Shown here piece by piece: positions 48,324-59,298 of a stretch of 64,000 nt of DNA (position 1 is the stretch's first letter; every line of letters begins with the position of its first letter). Made by a program: the position numbers and the translations under genes. The stretch lies in the NCBI GenBank assembly GCA_944386675.1, contig CALXBY010000001.1, positions 136,486-200,485 of the forward strand, read 5' to 3'. The stretch comes from an uncultured Clostridia bacterium. GTDB taxonomy: Bacteria > Bacillota > Clostridia > TANB77 > CAG-508. Under the pieces are notes generated by a model. That model made no database searches, was not told where the DNA came from, and saw only the letters and a list, made by a program, of their open reading frames with translations.

Positions 48324-49478
48324 CTAAATATTCTTCAACAAATTTTCCCACTGCTTTCCTATTATTTCTATATCAAAATCTCTTATTCTTTCTAACGCAT
48401 TTTTAGATATCTCTTCTCTTTTCTCACTATTTTTTGTTAGTTCTAACATTGCTTCTACATATTTATCACTGTTCCTATTTTTAACGATTATTCCTTGATT
48501 TTCATTAGTAAATATTTCATGTATAAAAGGTAATTCATATATTATAATAGGTAGACCACTTTCCATTGCTTCTAATATTACCATTGGTAATCCTTCTACA
48601 TATGATGTCATACAATATATTGATGCATTTTTATATACTTTTTTTATATTATTTGTTCTATTTAAAATTTTTACATAGTCTGATAATTTCAATTTTTTAA
48701 CTAACTTTTCTATTTTCTTCCTTTCTGTTCCTTCTCCTATTATATCTAATTTCCATTCCTTATTATATTTATTAAACTCTTTAAAATTTTTAATCAGCTC
48801 ATCAAATCCTTTAACCTTGCTAAATCTCCCTACAGCAATAAATTTCTTACTATTAAGGCTACTTTTTTGTCCTTGTTCAATTCTTATAGAATTATATATT
48901 CTTACTATTTTTTTATTATATCCCAACTGTTGTAATTTATTTTTGTCATCCTCTGTTAAAACAACATACTTATCTAAGTTTATAAACATCTTTTTTACTA
49001 TGCTACTTTTTTTATAATAATCTTTATTTTTAGTATTAAAGAATCTATCAAAACAATTATGTTGCCAACCAATTTTCTTTAAATTTTTATTTTTTAACAT
49101 TGAAATTGCTATATTATGAAAGGAACTACATCCAATAATCACATCGATTTTTTCTTTTTTTAATATCTCACTAATTTGCTCATTATATATATTATATACA
49201 AACTTTAATATTTTTTCATTATTAAATATTCCTAAAAAATTGTTAACTACATTAATAAATTTTTTTATTATTCTTTTTAATAAGCATGGCTTCTTTAATA
49301 CAATTATTTTCACATTTTTATTTAGTCCATATATTTCTCTATCAACTTTAATATTATCATTTGTACATATGATATATACATCGTGGTCATTATCAATTAA
49401 ATAGTTTGCTATTTCTGTTACACACCTTTGTATTCCACCTAAAGAAAAAACAGAATAATAAATAAAACAAATTCTCAT
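48324..49478 (-). CDS. Glycosyltransferase family 4
   Basis: 384 residues. Starts MRICFIYYSVFSLGGIQR with the acceptor-domain Gly-Gly motif. The donor-binding region reads SYVEGLPMVILEAMESGLPII. It lies outside the two glycan cassettes, 21 bases downstream of valS, so it may be read through from the T-box operon. Sugar and acceptor unknown. Confidence 0.9.
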   Translation of the reverse strand: MRICFIYYSVFSLGGIQRCVTEIANYLIDNDHDVYIICTNDNIKVDREIYGLNKNVKIIVLKKPCLLKRIIKKFINVVNNFLGIFNNEKILKFVYNIYNEQISEILKKEKIDVIIGCSSFHNIAISMLKNKNLKKIGWQHNCFDRFFNTKNKDYYKKSSIVKKMFINLDKYVVLTEDDKNKLQQLGYNKKIVRIYNSIRIEQGQKSSLNSKKFIAVGRFSKVKGFDELIKNFKEFNKYNKEWKLDIIGEGTERKKIEKLVKKLKLSDYVKILNRTNNIKKVYKNASIYCMTSYVEGLPMVILEAMESGLPIIIYELPFIHEIFTNENQGIIVKNRNSDKYVEAMLELTKNSEKREEISKNALERIRDFDIEIIGKQWENLLKNI

Positions 49479-49499
49479 TACTTTTCACCACTTTATTTT

Positions 49500-52160
49500 C
49501 TATTTTAATGACTCCATAACTTTTGAGAGCATATCTTTATATTTTTCAAGTTTTGCCTTTTCTTCATCTATTTTGCTTTGTGGCGCTTTATTCATAAATC
49601 CCGGATTTGATAGCATTTTTTCACATCTTGCAACTTCTCCTTCTAGTCTTTTCTTCTCCTCTTCTAGTCTTTTTCTTTCTTGTTCCATGTCTACTAATCC
49701 TTCAAATGGCATGTATAATTCTATTCCATCTTCTACAATGCTAATTGCATTGTCTTTAATTCCTGTTTTATCTTTTTGAATATAAATATTGCTTCCAAAT
49801 CCTAATTTTAGTAAAAATTCTTTTGCTTCCTCTATTTCTTTTTCATATTTTTCAGTTACAAAAATCAATTCTGCTTTTTTAGATGGGTGTACATTCATGT
49901 TTGCTCTTGTATTTCTAATTTCTGTTATGATAGATTTTAATCTTTCAACAAAATCTTCTTCGGCTTTGAATTGATTCTCATTTTTTGCATATGGCCATTT
50001 TGATACCATTAATTCTTTATCATTGTATTTTACTAGATTTCTATAAATTTCTGTTGTCACAAATGGCATAAATGGATGTAATAGTTTCATTGAAATACCA
50101 AATACATAATCTAATACATAACAAACTTTTACTTTTTCATTGTAGTCATCACTATATAATCTTGGTTTTACCATTTCAATATACCAATCACAAAATTCAT
50201 TCCATATAAAGTTATATACCTTATCAAGTGCAACACCTAAGTCATAATTTTCCATATTATTGGTTACTTCTGTGATTAATGTTTCTAATTTGTTGATAAT
50301 CCATTTGTCTTCAAGATTTAATAATTCTTTCTTGTATTTACGTATTTCTTTGTCAAATACTTTTGTATGGAAATCAATAATATCTTCATCTTTTACATCA
50401 TTGTTTCTAATAAATTTTGTTGCATTCCAAATTTTATTTGCAAAATTTGATGCTTGTTCTAGTTTTTCTGGCATATATCTAATGTCATTTCCCATTGTTG
50501 TTCCTGATATAACTGCAAAACGTAAACTATCTGCTCCATATTGGTCGATAATTTCAATTGGATCTATACCATTTCCTAATGTCTTAGACATTTTTCTACC
50601 TTGACTATCACGTACCATTCCATGAATTAAAATATCTTTAAATGGTGCTTGTCCTGTAAATTCCAATCCTTGTGACATCATTCTTGATACCCAGAATGTA
50701 ATAATATCAAAACCAGTAACTAGCACATTTGTTGGATAGAATGTTTTATAATCCTCTGTTTGGGTGTCTGGCCATCCTAATGTTGAAAATGGCCATAATG
50801 CAGAACTAAACCATGTATCTAATGTATCTTCATCTTGATGTAATTTTGTACTTCCACATTTTTCACATTTTTCAGGAGCTGTTTTAGAAACATTGATATG
50901 CCCACATTCTTCACAATAATATGCTGGTATTTGATGTCCCCACCATAATTGTCTTGATATACACCAATCTTGTATATTATCTAACCAATTAAAATATTGT
51001 TTTTCATATTTCTTAGGAATAAATCTGGCTTCATTATTTCTTACTGAATCTGCTGCTCTTTTGGCTAATTCTTTCATAGAAACAAACCATTGCTCAGATA
51101 TTTTAGGCTCTATCGTTGTTTTACATCTTTCACATTTTCCTACATTATGGGTATAATCCTCTGTTTTTACTAATGCACCAATTTCTTCTAGTTTTTTAAC
51201 AATTGCTTTTCTTGCCTTTAATAATTCCATTCCTTTATATTCTGGAACCAAATCACCCATTTTATTATTTTCATCAAATACTTCTACAATTTCTAAATTA
51301 TGTCTTAAACCTGCTTGATAATCATTCATATCATGTGCTGGTGTGATTTTTACACAACCTGTTCCAAATTCTTTTTCAACAAATTCATCTGCTATAATTG
51401 GAATTTCTTTATTCATAATTGGTAAGATACATGTTTTTCCAACTAAATCTTTATATCTTTCATCTTCTGGATGAACAGCAACAGCTGTATCTCCTAGCAT
51501 TGTTTCTGGTCTTGTTGTCGCAACAATAATATATCTATCTTTCTGGCCTGTTATTTGATAACGGATATGCCATAAATGAGAAGCCTCTTCTTTATATTCT
51601 ACTTCTGCATCAGATATAGACGTTTTACAACTTGGGCAATAATTAATCATTCTTTTGCCTTTATAGATTAATCCTTTATTATATAAATCAACGAATTGCT
51701 CTAAAACAGCATCTGATAATCCTTTATCTAATGTAAATCTTCTTCTATCCCAATCACAAGAACATCCTAATTTCTTTTGTTGCTCTTGAATTGTTCCACC
51801 ATAGATTCTTGTCCATTCCCATGCTTCCTCTAAGAATTTTTCTCTTCCTAACTCTTGTTTTGTTTTACCTTCATTCTTTAATTTTTCAACCACTTTCATT
51901 TCTGTTGAAATAGAAGCATGGTCACTTCCAGGAAGCCATAAAGTATTATATCCTTGCATTCTTTTAAAACGAATTAAAATATCTTGAATCGTATCATCTA
52001 ATGCATGACCCATGTGTAATTTTCCTGTTACATTTGGAGGTGGCATCATAATACAATAACTTTCTTTCGTTTTGTCCATACTTGGTTTAAAGTAGCCTTT
52101 TTCCTCCCATTCTTGATATAATTTTTCCTCAAAATCTTTTGGATTGTACTTATCTTGCAT
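49500..52160 (-). CDS. valS: Valyl-tRNA synthetase
   Basis: 886 residues. HIGH motif as PPPNVTGKLHMGHAL, KMSKS as GRKMSKTLGNGIDP, editing domain with TTRPETMLGDTAV, zinc-knuckle cysteines (YCEECGHI, CEKCGS) and the C-terminal tRNA-binding coiled coil. The start is ATG 52160, nine bases from AAGGAGG; an ATG two codons earlier is too close to it. Controlled by the T-box leader at 52566-52850, together with the small gene before it. Confidence 0.96.
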   Translation of the reverse strand: MQDKYNPKDFEEKLYQEWEEKGYFKPSMDKTKESYCIMMPPPNVTGKLHMGHALDDTIQDILIRFKRMQGYNTLWLPGSDHASISTEMKVVEKLKNEGKTKQELGREKFLEEAWEWTRIYGGTIQEQQKKLGCSCDWDRRRFTLDKGLSDAVLEQFVDLYNKGLIYKGKRMINYCPSCKTSISDAEVEYKEEASHLWHIRYQITGQKDRYIIVATTRPETMLGDTAVAVHPEDERYKDLVGKTCILPIMNKEIPIIADEFVEKEFGTGCVKITPAHDMNDYQAGLRHNLEIVEVFDENNKMGDLVPEYKGMELLKARKAIVKKLEEIGALVKTEDYTHNVGKCERCKTTIEPKISEQWFVSMKELAKRAADSVRNNEARFIPKKYEKQYFNWLDNIQDWCISRQLWWGHQIPAYYCEECGHINVSKTAPEKCEKCGSTKLHQDEDTLDTWFSSALWPFSTLGWPDTQTEDYKTFYPTNVLVTGFDIITFWVSRMMSQGLEFTGQAPFKDILIHGMVRDSQGRKMSKTLGNGIDPIEIIDQYGADSLRFAVISGTTMGNDIRYMPEKLEQASNFANKIWNATKFIRNNDVKDEDIIDFHTKVFDKEIRKYKKELLNLEDKWIINKLETLITEVTNNMENYDLGVALDKVYNFIWNEFCDWYIEMVKPRLYSDDYNEKVKVCYVLDYVFGISMKLLHPFMPFVTTEIYRNLVKYNDKELMVSKWPYAKNENQFKAEEDFVERLKSIITEIRNTRANMNVHPSKKAELIFVTEKYEKEIEEAKEFLLKLGFGSNIYIQKDKTGIKDNAISIVEDGIELYMPFEGLVDMEQERKRLEEEKKRLEGEVARCEKMLSNPGFMNKAPQSKIDEEKAKLEKYKDMLSKVMESLK

Positions 52161-52473
52161 ATCCATCTTCCTCCTTTTCTGAACGTTGGGGACGTGCCAA
52201 ATCGTTCAATTTCATTTTTTTTGATATTTCTTCTTTATGTTCTATTAAAAACTTTTTCGTTTCTTCTGCTACTGCAATTGTTTTCATATTCATCTTTGTT
52301 TTCTTTAGTTCTTCTGTATCTAGATTTAAATATTCTTCTAAATCTTCTTTTGTTAAACTTTCTAACCCTTCTGTATGTGGCTTATATATTAACATTTCTG
52401 TATCACTCAACTTTTTCTTTTCTTGTGCTTCTCTATCTACTCTTCCTGGTACATATTTTTGAAATTTTCCCAT
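52150..52473 (-). CDS. Small hypothetical protein in the valS operon (107 aa)
   Basis: Start at ATG 52473 after GGAGG. Charged, helical, no membrane segments. MGKFQKYVPGRVDRE is followed by Lys/Glu-rich helices. Not recognised. Its end overlaps valS by 11 bases. Codons for LNDLARPQRS come from a palindrome-ended repeat inserted in frame (52180-52208). Confidence 0.6.
   Translation of the reverse strand: MGKFQKYVPGRVDREAQEKKKLSDTEMLIYKPHTEGLESLTKEDLEEYLNLDTEELKKTKMNMKTIAVAEETKKFLIEHKEEISKKMKLNDLARPQRSEKEEDGYAR
52180..52208. repeat. Short interspersed repeat, copy B, inside a coding region
   Basis: 29 bases ending in inverted repeats TGAACG/CGTTCA around a core shared with copies at 30204-30237 and 59492-59511. 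Here it is read in frame near the C-terminus of the 107-aa protein. Confidence 0.6.
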
Positions 52474-52565
52474 TCTCTTTTCCTCCATTTCTTTAAATTT
52501 TAAATGACTTACTTAAGTTGTTTTATTATTTAGTTAAATTAATATCCTATCAAAAAGGATTCAAA

Positions 52566-52850
52566 AAAGCCCTTATGTGTAAAAACATAAGGGCGAATAT
52601 AATTCACGGTACCACCTTAATTATATAATTATTTGTTTTTATTTATACTTTTTTCTAACACTTTTACGCATTAGAAAACATGAACAAATGATTATATATC
52701 TCATTTAGCTTTTAACGTTGCCAAAACGGATATTCCTACTTTTATTTTCAAAATATCGACAAAAAAGCTACCTTCAGTTTATCATGATTTAAGAAGTTTC
52801 CAGCCTATGACTTCTATTCTCTAAAAATATGTGTAAACTTACTCCTCTTT
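52566..52850 (-). promoter_or_regulatory. T-box riboswitch of the valS operon
   Basis: On the minus strand the conserved T-box element GGTGGTACCGTG (52616-52605) is followed by a terminator hairpin GCCCTTATGT/ACATAAGGGC (52594-52569) and TTTTTT. A Val codon GTA (52771-52769) in CTGAAGGTAGC is the likely specifier in stem I. Uncharged tRNA-Val would stabilise the antiterminator and turn on the 107-aa gene and valS. The rest of 52474-52938 holds only this leader and its A/T-rich flanks. Confidence 0.92.
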
Positions 52851-52938
52851 TTTATAGTCTTTCTTTATTTTTTCATTATGTTAATATTATGACACATTTT
52901 TTTAGATTTTACAAGTGTTTTTATAAATTTTACATTTT

Positions 52939-54156
52939 TTACAAATATTTATATGGAATAACTTTATTTTTTTCATCTAAATTTATAATTCTATCATACA
53001 TACATATAACTGCACCTTCTCCAACTTCTTTTATATTTTCAAGTACTTTAAAATTTTCTATCATATCTTTTGAAGGATTTGCTGTTTTCTTAATCTCTAT
53101 TGGATACAGTTTACCATTTTGTTCAATAATTAAATCTATTTCTCTTTTTTCTTTATCTCTGTAAAAATATACTGGTGGTCTTAGTTCTCCACTATTATAA
53201 TAGCTTTTAATAATTTCTACTATTACATAGTTTTCAAAGAAATTTCCAGCCATTGTCCCTGCTTCTAATACTTCACTAGTTTTCCATTTTGTTAAATATG
53301 CTGCTAAACCTGTATCTAGAAAATAGACTTTTGGTGTTTTTACTGCTCTTTTCATGATATTATTATAATATGGCTCAAGTATATATACAATATTAGAAGC
53401 TACTAAAATAGACAACCATCTTTTAGCTGTTGGTATGGTTATGCCCACTTCGTTTGCAATACTATTTAAGTTTAATAATTGACCTATTCTGCTGGCTAAT
53501 GCCGTCATAAATTTTAAAAAGCTAAGTGTATCTCCTACTTGTGTTAAGCTCCTTACATCTCTTTCAATGTATGTACTTACATACATTGCATAAAACATAT
53601 CAACATCACTTTCCTCCTGATACAGTGCTGGCATAGCTCCTTTATGAATCATATTCCATATTTCATCATAAGAAATTTCTTTTTCATGTTTTTTCCTTTT
53701 ATCTAGATATTCTTCTGTCGGAACAAATGGTTCATTAAAATCAATTTCTTTTATTTCTCTAAGACTTAATCCTAATAAGTTTAAAATCCCTACTCTTCCT
53801 GCCAAACTTTCGCTAACATCTTTCATTAAGTCAAATTGTTGTGACCCTGTTAAATAAAACATTGCTTTCTCTTCACTGTTATCTACTGCCATTTTTATAT
53901 ATCTTAATAAATTAGGTGCATATTGTATTTCATCAATTATAATTGGAGGTTTATTTGCTTTTAAAAATAATTCTGGTTCTTCCACTGCTGATTGATTTAA
54001 AAGCATATCATCTAGCGTTATATAATTTATATCTGGTTTTATGTTCTTTAACATTGTTGTTTTTCCTACTTGTCTTGCCCCCGTCACTAATATAGTTTTA
54101 AACATTTTTTCTTGCTTTTTAACTACATTTTCAGCTAATCTTTTTATATACTTCAT
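52939..54156 (-). CDS. AAA ATPase with DUF4143 domain
   Basis: 405 residues. Walker A GARQVGKTT, Walker B region PPIIIDEIQY, sensor FYLTGSQQF, then DUF4143 with the nuclease-like EIDLIIEQNGKLYPIEIK. Distant relative of the 42810 gene, from a different subfamily. Solitary, with its own consensus promoter at 54192-54220. Confidence 0.9.
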   Translation of the reverse strand: MKYIKRLAENVVKKQEKMFKTILVTGARQVGKTTMLKNIKPDINYITLDDMLLNQSAVEEPELFLKANKPPIIIDEIQYAPNLLRYIKMAVDNSEEKAMFYLTGSQQFDLMKDVSESLAGRVGILNLLGLSLREIKEIDFNEPFVPTEEYLDKRKKHEKEISYDEIWNMIHKGAMPALYQEESDVDMFYAMYVSTYIERDVRSLTQVGDTLSFLKFMTALASRIGQLLNLNSIANEVGITIPTAKRWLSILVASNIVYILEPYYNNIMKRAVKTPKVYFLDTGLAAYLTKWKTSEVLEAGTMAGNFFENYVIVEIIKSYYNSGELRPPVYFYRDKEKREIDLIIEQNGKLYPIEIKKTANPSKDMIENFKVLENIKEVGEGAVICMYDRIINLDEKNKVIPYKYL

Positions 54157-54191
54157 AGTTTCATCTCCTGACTAACATAATATCTAATATT

Positions 54192-54220
54192 ATTATAGTC
54201 GTTTTTAATTGGTTTGTCAA
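54192..54220 (-). promoter_or_regulatory. Promoter of the second DUF4143 gene
   Basis: Consensus TTGACA (54220-54215), 17-base spacer, consensus TATAAT (54197-54192). The spacer contains ACCAATTAAAA, like the TACCAATAAAA box in the repeats upstream of the other DUF4143 gene. Confidence 0.78.
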
Positions 54221-54239
54221 TCTTTTTTAAGTTAATAAG

Positions 54240-54851
54240 CTATTTTTTATGAAAACTCTGAAAAATTAACTTTACTGTCTTTATACAAATTTGAATATCT
54301 AGTTTCATATTCCAATTTTCCATATAGCATAAATCATATTTTAATTTTTCTTCAGGATCAGCATAATATCCTAATTCTATACAGGCTAATCCCGTAATTC
54401 CTGGCTTAAACATTTCTCGATATTCAAACTCTCTATATTTTTCTTTTATCTTATTTGCAAAATATGGTCTTTCTGGTCTAGGACCTACAACACTCATATC
54501 TCCTTTTAAAGTATTAAAAAATTGTGGTAATTCATCTAATTTTGTTTTTCTTAAAACTTTACCTATTTTCGTCACTCGCACATCATTTTCGCTTTCTAAT
54601 ACAGGTCCTGTTTCTTTTTCAGCATCTTCTATCATTGTTCTAAATTTATATATTTTAAATATTTCTCCATCTTTACCAATTCTTTCTTGTAAATATATTA
54701 CCTTTCCCTTAGAATCGATTTTTATTAGTATCCCAATTAAAAAATATATAGGTAATAAAAATATAATTACGATTATTGATATTAGAATATCAAATACTCT
54801 TTTTTGCAGTCTTTGATATTTTTTTAATTTAAATTCTTTTATTTCTTTCAT
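54240..54851 (-). CDS. Undecaprenyl-phosphate sugar-1-phosphate transferase (initiating)
   Basis: 203 residues. One N-terminal membrane helix (DILISIIVIIFLLPIYFLIGI), then the catalytic domain with KFRTMIEDAE, TKLDELPQFFN and VGPRPERPYF, matching small PglC/WcaJ-type phosphoglycosyltransferases. Loads the first sugar phosphate on the lipid carrier for the glycan of this cassette. Overlaps the GT2 gene by four bases (ATGA). Confidence 0.93.
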   Translation of the reverse strand: MKEIKEFKLKKYQRLQKRVFDILISIIVIIFLLPIYFLIGILIKIDSKGKVIYLQERIGKDGEIFKIYKFRTMIEDAEKETGPVLESENDVRVTKIGKVLRKTKLDELPQFFNTLKGDMSVVGPRPERPYFANKIKEKYREFEYREMFKPGITGLACIELGYYADPEEKLKYDLCYMENWNMKLDIQICIKTVKLIFQSFHKK

Positions 54852-55666
54852 TTCACTTTCCTTATTACTCTTGGGTATAAAAACATTTTTATTTTTGCTG
54901 GTACAAATGCTAGCCCTGTTCTTGCTAGCACATTTTTTAAATATTGAAATCTGTTTATTAATTTATTTTTTAATAGAAGTTTTTCTATTTTTATTATTCC
55001 TTTTAAATATCTTAATCCTGTACGTCTTTTATACATATCAAGACTTGTCCTATAATTTACTAGAACATCTGGTAAATTTGCCATTTTCATATTTTTTAAT
55101 CTCATTCTAATCCATAAGTCATAATCTTCTAATGGACAATCCTTGTATCTGCCTATTTCAAGTACAGATTCTTTTTTTAGCATAACCGTACTATGATTAA
55201 ATGGATTTTGTCTTGTGATTCTTTCGTAAATTTCTTTTTGAGTTAATGGTACTTTTCTTAATGATGTTACTTTTTCCATATTTTCATCATATTCTGCAAT
55301 ATATCCACCTAATACATCAATGTCTGGATGTTCTTGTATATATTTCAATTGTTTTTCAAATCTATCTTTTCTTGCTATGTCATCACTATCCATTCTTGCT
55401 ATATATGTGGTTTTACATACCTTTATTCCTTCATTTAGTACCATACCCAAACTACTTTGTTTGTTTAATTCCAAAATATCTATCATTTCAGGATATTGTT
55501 TTTTGTATATTTCTATTATTTCATTTAATTTTTTTGAAAGCTCTCCATCTTTTACAATAACAATTTGATCTGGCTTTTGAGTTTGATAAATAACACTTCC
55601 AATTGCTTCTTCTAGATATTCTGGTTTTTCCTTATTGCTTACAGGTATTAAAACTGAAAACTCCAT
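54848..55666 (-). CDS. Glycosyltransferase family 2
   Basis: 272 residues. GT-A fold opening FSVLIPVSNKEKPEYLEEAI, metal-binding RMDSDDIA and LEDYDLWIRM. Adds a sugar to the lipid-linked intermediate. Lies between the Wzy-like gene (one base away) and the initiating transferase. Confidence 0.93.
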   Translation of the reverse strand: MEFSVLIPVSNKEKPEYLEEAIGSVIYQTQKPDQIVIVKDGELSKKLNEIIEIYKKQYPEMIDILELNKQSSLGMVLNEGIKVCKTTYIARMDSDDIARKDRFEKQLKYIQEHPDIDVLGGYIAEYDENMEKVTSLRKVPLTQKEIYERITRQNPFNHSTVMLKKESVLEIGRYKDCPLEDYDLWIRMRLKNMKMANLPDVLVNYRTSLDMYKRRTGLRYLKGIIKIEKLLLKNKLINRFQYLKNVLARTGLAFVPAKIKMFLYPRVIRKVK

Positions 55667-55667
55667 T

Positions 55668-58176
55668 TTATTTCACCATACTTTTTGCCTTCTCATAATT
55701 TTCTTTTAAACATTCTAACATTTGTTCTGAATTTTCTTTTGTTACCCTACATTTTTCATAATCACTTATTTTTTCAAATACATCAGCATATTCATCTATT
55801 ACTATTTTGTACATTTCATTTGAAAGATTTATTAATTTTTCATTTTGCCATTTCTCATATTCTTTATTTAATATCTCAGCTATATCTAAATACATTGCCT
55901 GTCTTTTAAGATTTTTACTAACACTATATATTTCTGATATTTTTGTATCTTTTGCAATATTACATATCTCTTCTACTTTTTTTATATATTCCTCTTCTGT
56001 TATATTATTTATCTTGCTATATGCTTCCATCAATTGCTTGCAATTTTCTAATGTGTCTTTGTGTTTTTCATGGTTTAGCATAAATTCTAAGTCTTTGATA
56101 ATTTCTGTACCTTTATCTAGTCTATGTGCCTTAACATACATTCCGTGTTATATTAATATTTTGTTCTTTAACTGGCAAAAGATATGTTGGATATTGATTT
56201 ATATCTTGCAATTTTTCATAGGCAATATCTACATTATTTTCATCTTCTACTTCTACTATTTTGGTATATATAAATTGGTTTAGAATGTTTATTCCTAATA
56301 TTAATAGTAATCCTATAAATATCAATATATTTACAACATTTTTTGTTTTCTTTTTTTCAGCATTTTCTGGAACACATGTTGTACTTAATATTCCTAATAA
56401 TGTAAAAATCATAAGCATGATGCACATATGTGACATATCAAAATCCAAAAAACTATGTAAAAATACAATTAGTATAGAACATAAAATTGTTACAAATTCA
56501 ATATCTTTTTTCTGTTTTAAGTAAGTATAACTATATTTTATAACCAATATTACTATTCCTACTAATGATAAAAATCCAACTATTCCGAATTCTAAAAATA
56601 CTTGAACTGGATAACTATGCACTTCTCTAGCCCAATAATAATAACTTTGTACTTCACCTTCTCTATATTGCCATCCATCTCCACCGATTCCAAATAAGAA
56701 ATTGCTTTTAACTAGTTTTAAGGCATCTGTTATAAAAATACCTCTTTCCCATGCACTTTTTGTATTAAAATTAATATTTTTAATTTTATTTACTAAATTT
56801 GTTGGCAAATATTTATAATTTAACACTTCTTCATGATTATTGATAAATAGTTTATTAATTTTTAAATATATATCCTCTTTTACAATTTTGCTTGAAAAAA
56901 TGATAAATATTTCAGTAGTATTTTCTGTGGTTGTAATAGAGATTTCTTTTTTTCCAATATATGTTCCAAATTCTATTTCTGTTTGTTTAATATCGTCAAA
57001 ATACTTATTTTTTTCTAAGACGGTTACTTTAAATATATCTGTATTTGTATAAATACTTTTTGCTTCTAAGTCAAATGTAAATGTATAATTTGTATTTCCT
57101 TGTACTTGATAAATTTCCTTTGTTATCCCTTTTTCTGAAGTAGAGGTATTAAACATCACTAGCGGTTTAGTTTGTTGTAATCCAATAATAATGACAACTA
57201 TAATGATTATAAATATTATTACTATTGAAAATATCATATGTCGTATTTTTATTAATCTATTATTCATTTTTTCAGATATAATTATTAGTACCGATGCTAA
57301 TAAACTAAATATCAATAACAATCCCCATAACATTATAGAATTTCCTGATGATAAAAGCCTCATATACACTGTTGTATATATAACTGAAAATATTCCTGTT
57401 ATAATTGTACTTTCTAATGTTTTTATTCTGTACTCTTTATCTTTCAATAATATTAGATATGCTAAAAATACAATCGCTAGAAATATAAATATAATTCTCG
57501 AATAAGATAATATGATACCTGTTTCTAATAGAAATATTGCTACTCCATATATACATTTTTTTATTTTTTTTTGTGCTTTTATATATCCTCCAATTGCTAA
57601 AAATAAAGCCATAGAACAAAATGCAGCAAATGTATTTGCATAACTAAAAAACGAATCCATTCTTGTTTCTTCATATGTGATTTCAGGTATATTTATTGCC
57701 TTAGCTAATGGAAAAAAAATATTTGTACTCATTTTATCAATGCCAAATATGACAAGTAATATAGCTGAAATGATGATAATATTAGTAATATATATCTTTA
57801 ATTTGGAATTTCCTTTTGTTAACTCTTTTACCATTATATATATCAAAAATGCTGAAATATATTTTAAAATATAATTTATGCATCCTGTTAAAGTTGTATA
57901 GGTGTTAAAAATTAATGGAATGCATGACGATATACATAAAATCAAAACACAAATATCTAATTTATTTTCGATTATTTTTTCTTTTTTTGCTATTTTTTTA
58001 GTTATGATAAATATCATTGCAACCAATGTTACAATGATATTTATCATGATAGCATTATAATTTGTTGGAGAACCTATTAATATATTTGTTATAAGTAATA
58101 TTCCACATATTAGAAAGGTTAATATTTTATCTGTAAGCTTTTCGTTATCCAATCTTTCCTTTATAGTATTTATCAT
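55668..58176 (-). CDS. Wzy/O-antigen-ligase-like polytopic protein, split by a +1 shift at CGG
   Basis: 835 residues when joined. Start ATG 58176 overlaps the prepilin-like stop (TAATG). Membrane helices, a middle beta domain and the Wzy_C region GIGGDGWQYRE...EVHSYPVQVFLEFGIVGF parallel the gene at 36392. Frame 0 runs 677 codons to ACA, then CGG (56145-56143), and stops three codons later. Skipping C56145 and reading GGA gives MYVKAHRLDKGTEIIKDLEF, a helical TPR-like tail like the one present in the paralogue. Probably polymerises or transfers the glycan onto the neighbouring prepilin-like protein. Confidence 0.85.
56142..56145 (-). other. +1 frameshift site ACA-C-GGA in the second Wzy-like gene
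   Basis: In-frame CGG followed by A, P-site codon Thr ACA, new frame GGA (Gly). Without the shift the protein lacks its last about 158 residues but keeps the membrane domain. Confidence 0.85.
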
Positions 58177-59129
58177 TATTCTTTTAAAATTTCTCCATCC
58201 TTTCCAATAATTTGTGCATATTCTGCTCCCCATTTGTTTTCAGGTATTTCTAAATTTTCATTTTTTCCATTAGCGAATATAATTTTTACCAATGCAGAAT
58301 AACTAGTAAGGAATGATTGAGAATCAATTGTTTCTACAGTTTCTGGAACTGTTATACTTTCTAAATCTTCACACCAATCAAATGTAAAACCTGTTATTGC
58401 TACTACAGGCTTTCCATTTATTGTTCTTGGTATTACTATATCTGTTATTTCTCCTTTAATTTTGTACCATTCTGAAGTTCCCATCTGTTCACCGTTTCTT
58501 TTCACACCTGTTATTTCTATTCCTTCTGCTGTTTCTGTATATATAAATATATCTTCTGGTGTTGCTTCTGGGTATGTGCTTGATGAACCTCCATTATTTC
58601 CAACATTTACTTCCCATAATGTTTCTTCTTTGCTATCTTCTCCGTAGTATTTCAGAATATAAGAATCTTCTCCTTCTTCTATCTTGTATACATCTGTCAC
58701 TCCATCTGTTCCATTTCCTTTGTTTAAAGTTTCCCCTGTTAATGTTTCTACATCTATTACTCCATTTTCATCAATATATCCTTTTTCATCTTTTAAGAAA
58801 TCCCAAAAACTCATAGATGGTGTTGCTAAATAGTTTTCTTCTTGTCCTTGTATTTTTACTTGTGTTGTGCTAGCAATTTTGGTTTCATTTTCAGTTATTT
58901 CCCCTGTTGGTTCATTGATTATAATTTGATATTCACTCCATGCAAGTGAAATAGCTTCTTTTACTGTTGCATCTGCTTGCTCGCTTTGTGCTTTAGTTGC
59001 TTTTGTCAATATTCCATTATCTCCCATTAGTGTTGCAATTGTTACACCTGCTAAAATTAACAATACGATAATTGTAATTACTAACGCAATCAGTGTAATT
59101 CCTTTCCCATTTTTAAATTTTTCTTTCAT
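58176..59129 (-). CDS. Prepilin-like protein with leucine-rich-repeat tail
   Basis: 317 residues. Prepilin leader and helix KGITLIALVITIIVLLILAG after a short basic start, then the same pilin-like core as the 38862 gene (AQSEQADATVKEAISLAWSEY; VKIQGQEENYLATPSMSFWDFL). A short BspA-type repeat (LESITVPETVETIDSQSF) follows. It heads the second glycan cassette behind the leader at 59375, and its stop overlaps the start of the Wzy-like gene. Confidence 0.85.
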   Translation of the reverse strand: MKEKFKNGKGITLIALVITIIVLLILAGVTIATLMGDNGILTKATKAQSEQADATVKEAISLAWSEYQIIINEPTGEITENETKIASTTQVKIQGQEENYLATPSMSFWDFLKDEKGYIDENGVIDVETLTGETLNKGNGTDGVTDVYKIEEGEDSYILKYYGEDSKEETLWEVNVGNNGGSSSTYPEATPEDIFIYTETAEGIEITGVKRNGEQMGTSEWYKIKGEITDIVIPRTINGKPVVAITGFTFDWCEDLESITVPETVETIDSQSFLTSYSALVKIIFANGKNENLEIPENKWGAEYAQIIGKDGEILKE

Positions 59130-59249
59130 TTGTTCATCCCTTTCCTTTCTTGTAAAAAATTTATATATATTTTAAACTTAATAGCATATAACACTTAGCT
59201 AAAAATTATAGAAAAAAACTAATCCTTTAATAAATTTTCATACAACAAA

Positions 59250-59298
59250 AAAGACAGCAATAAAAACCTATTTTTATAGGCTTTTATTACTGTCTTTC
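59250..59298 (-). terminator. Leader terminator/attenuator of the 54-59 kb glycan operon
   Basis: Hairpin AAAGACAGTAATAAAAGCCTAT / ATAGGTTTTTATTGCTGTCTTTTTT (two arms), homologous to 42549-42606, with a T-run. The leader ORF (59375-59274) extends through the first arm, so a translating ribosome would prevent it from folding. Confidence 0.75.
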
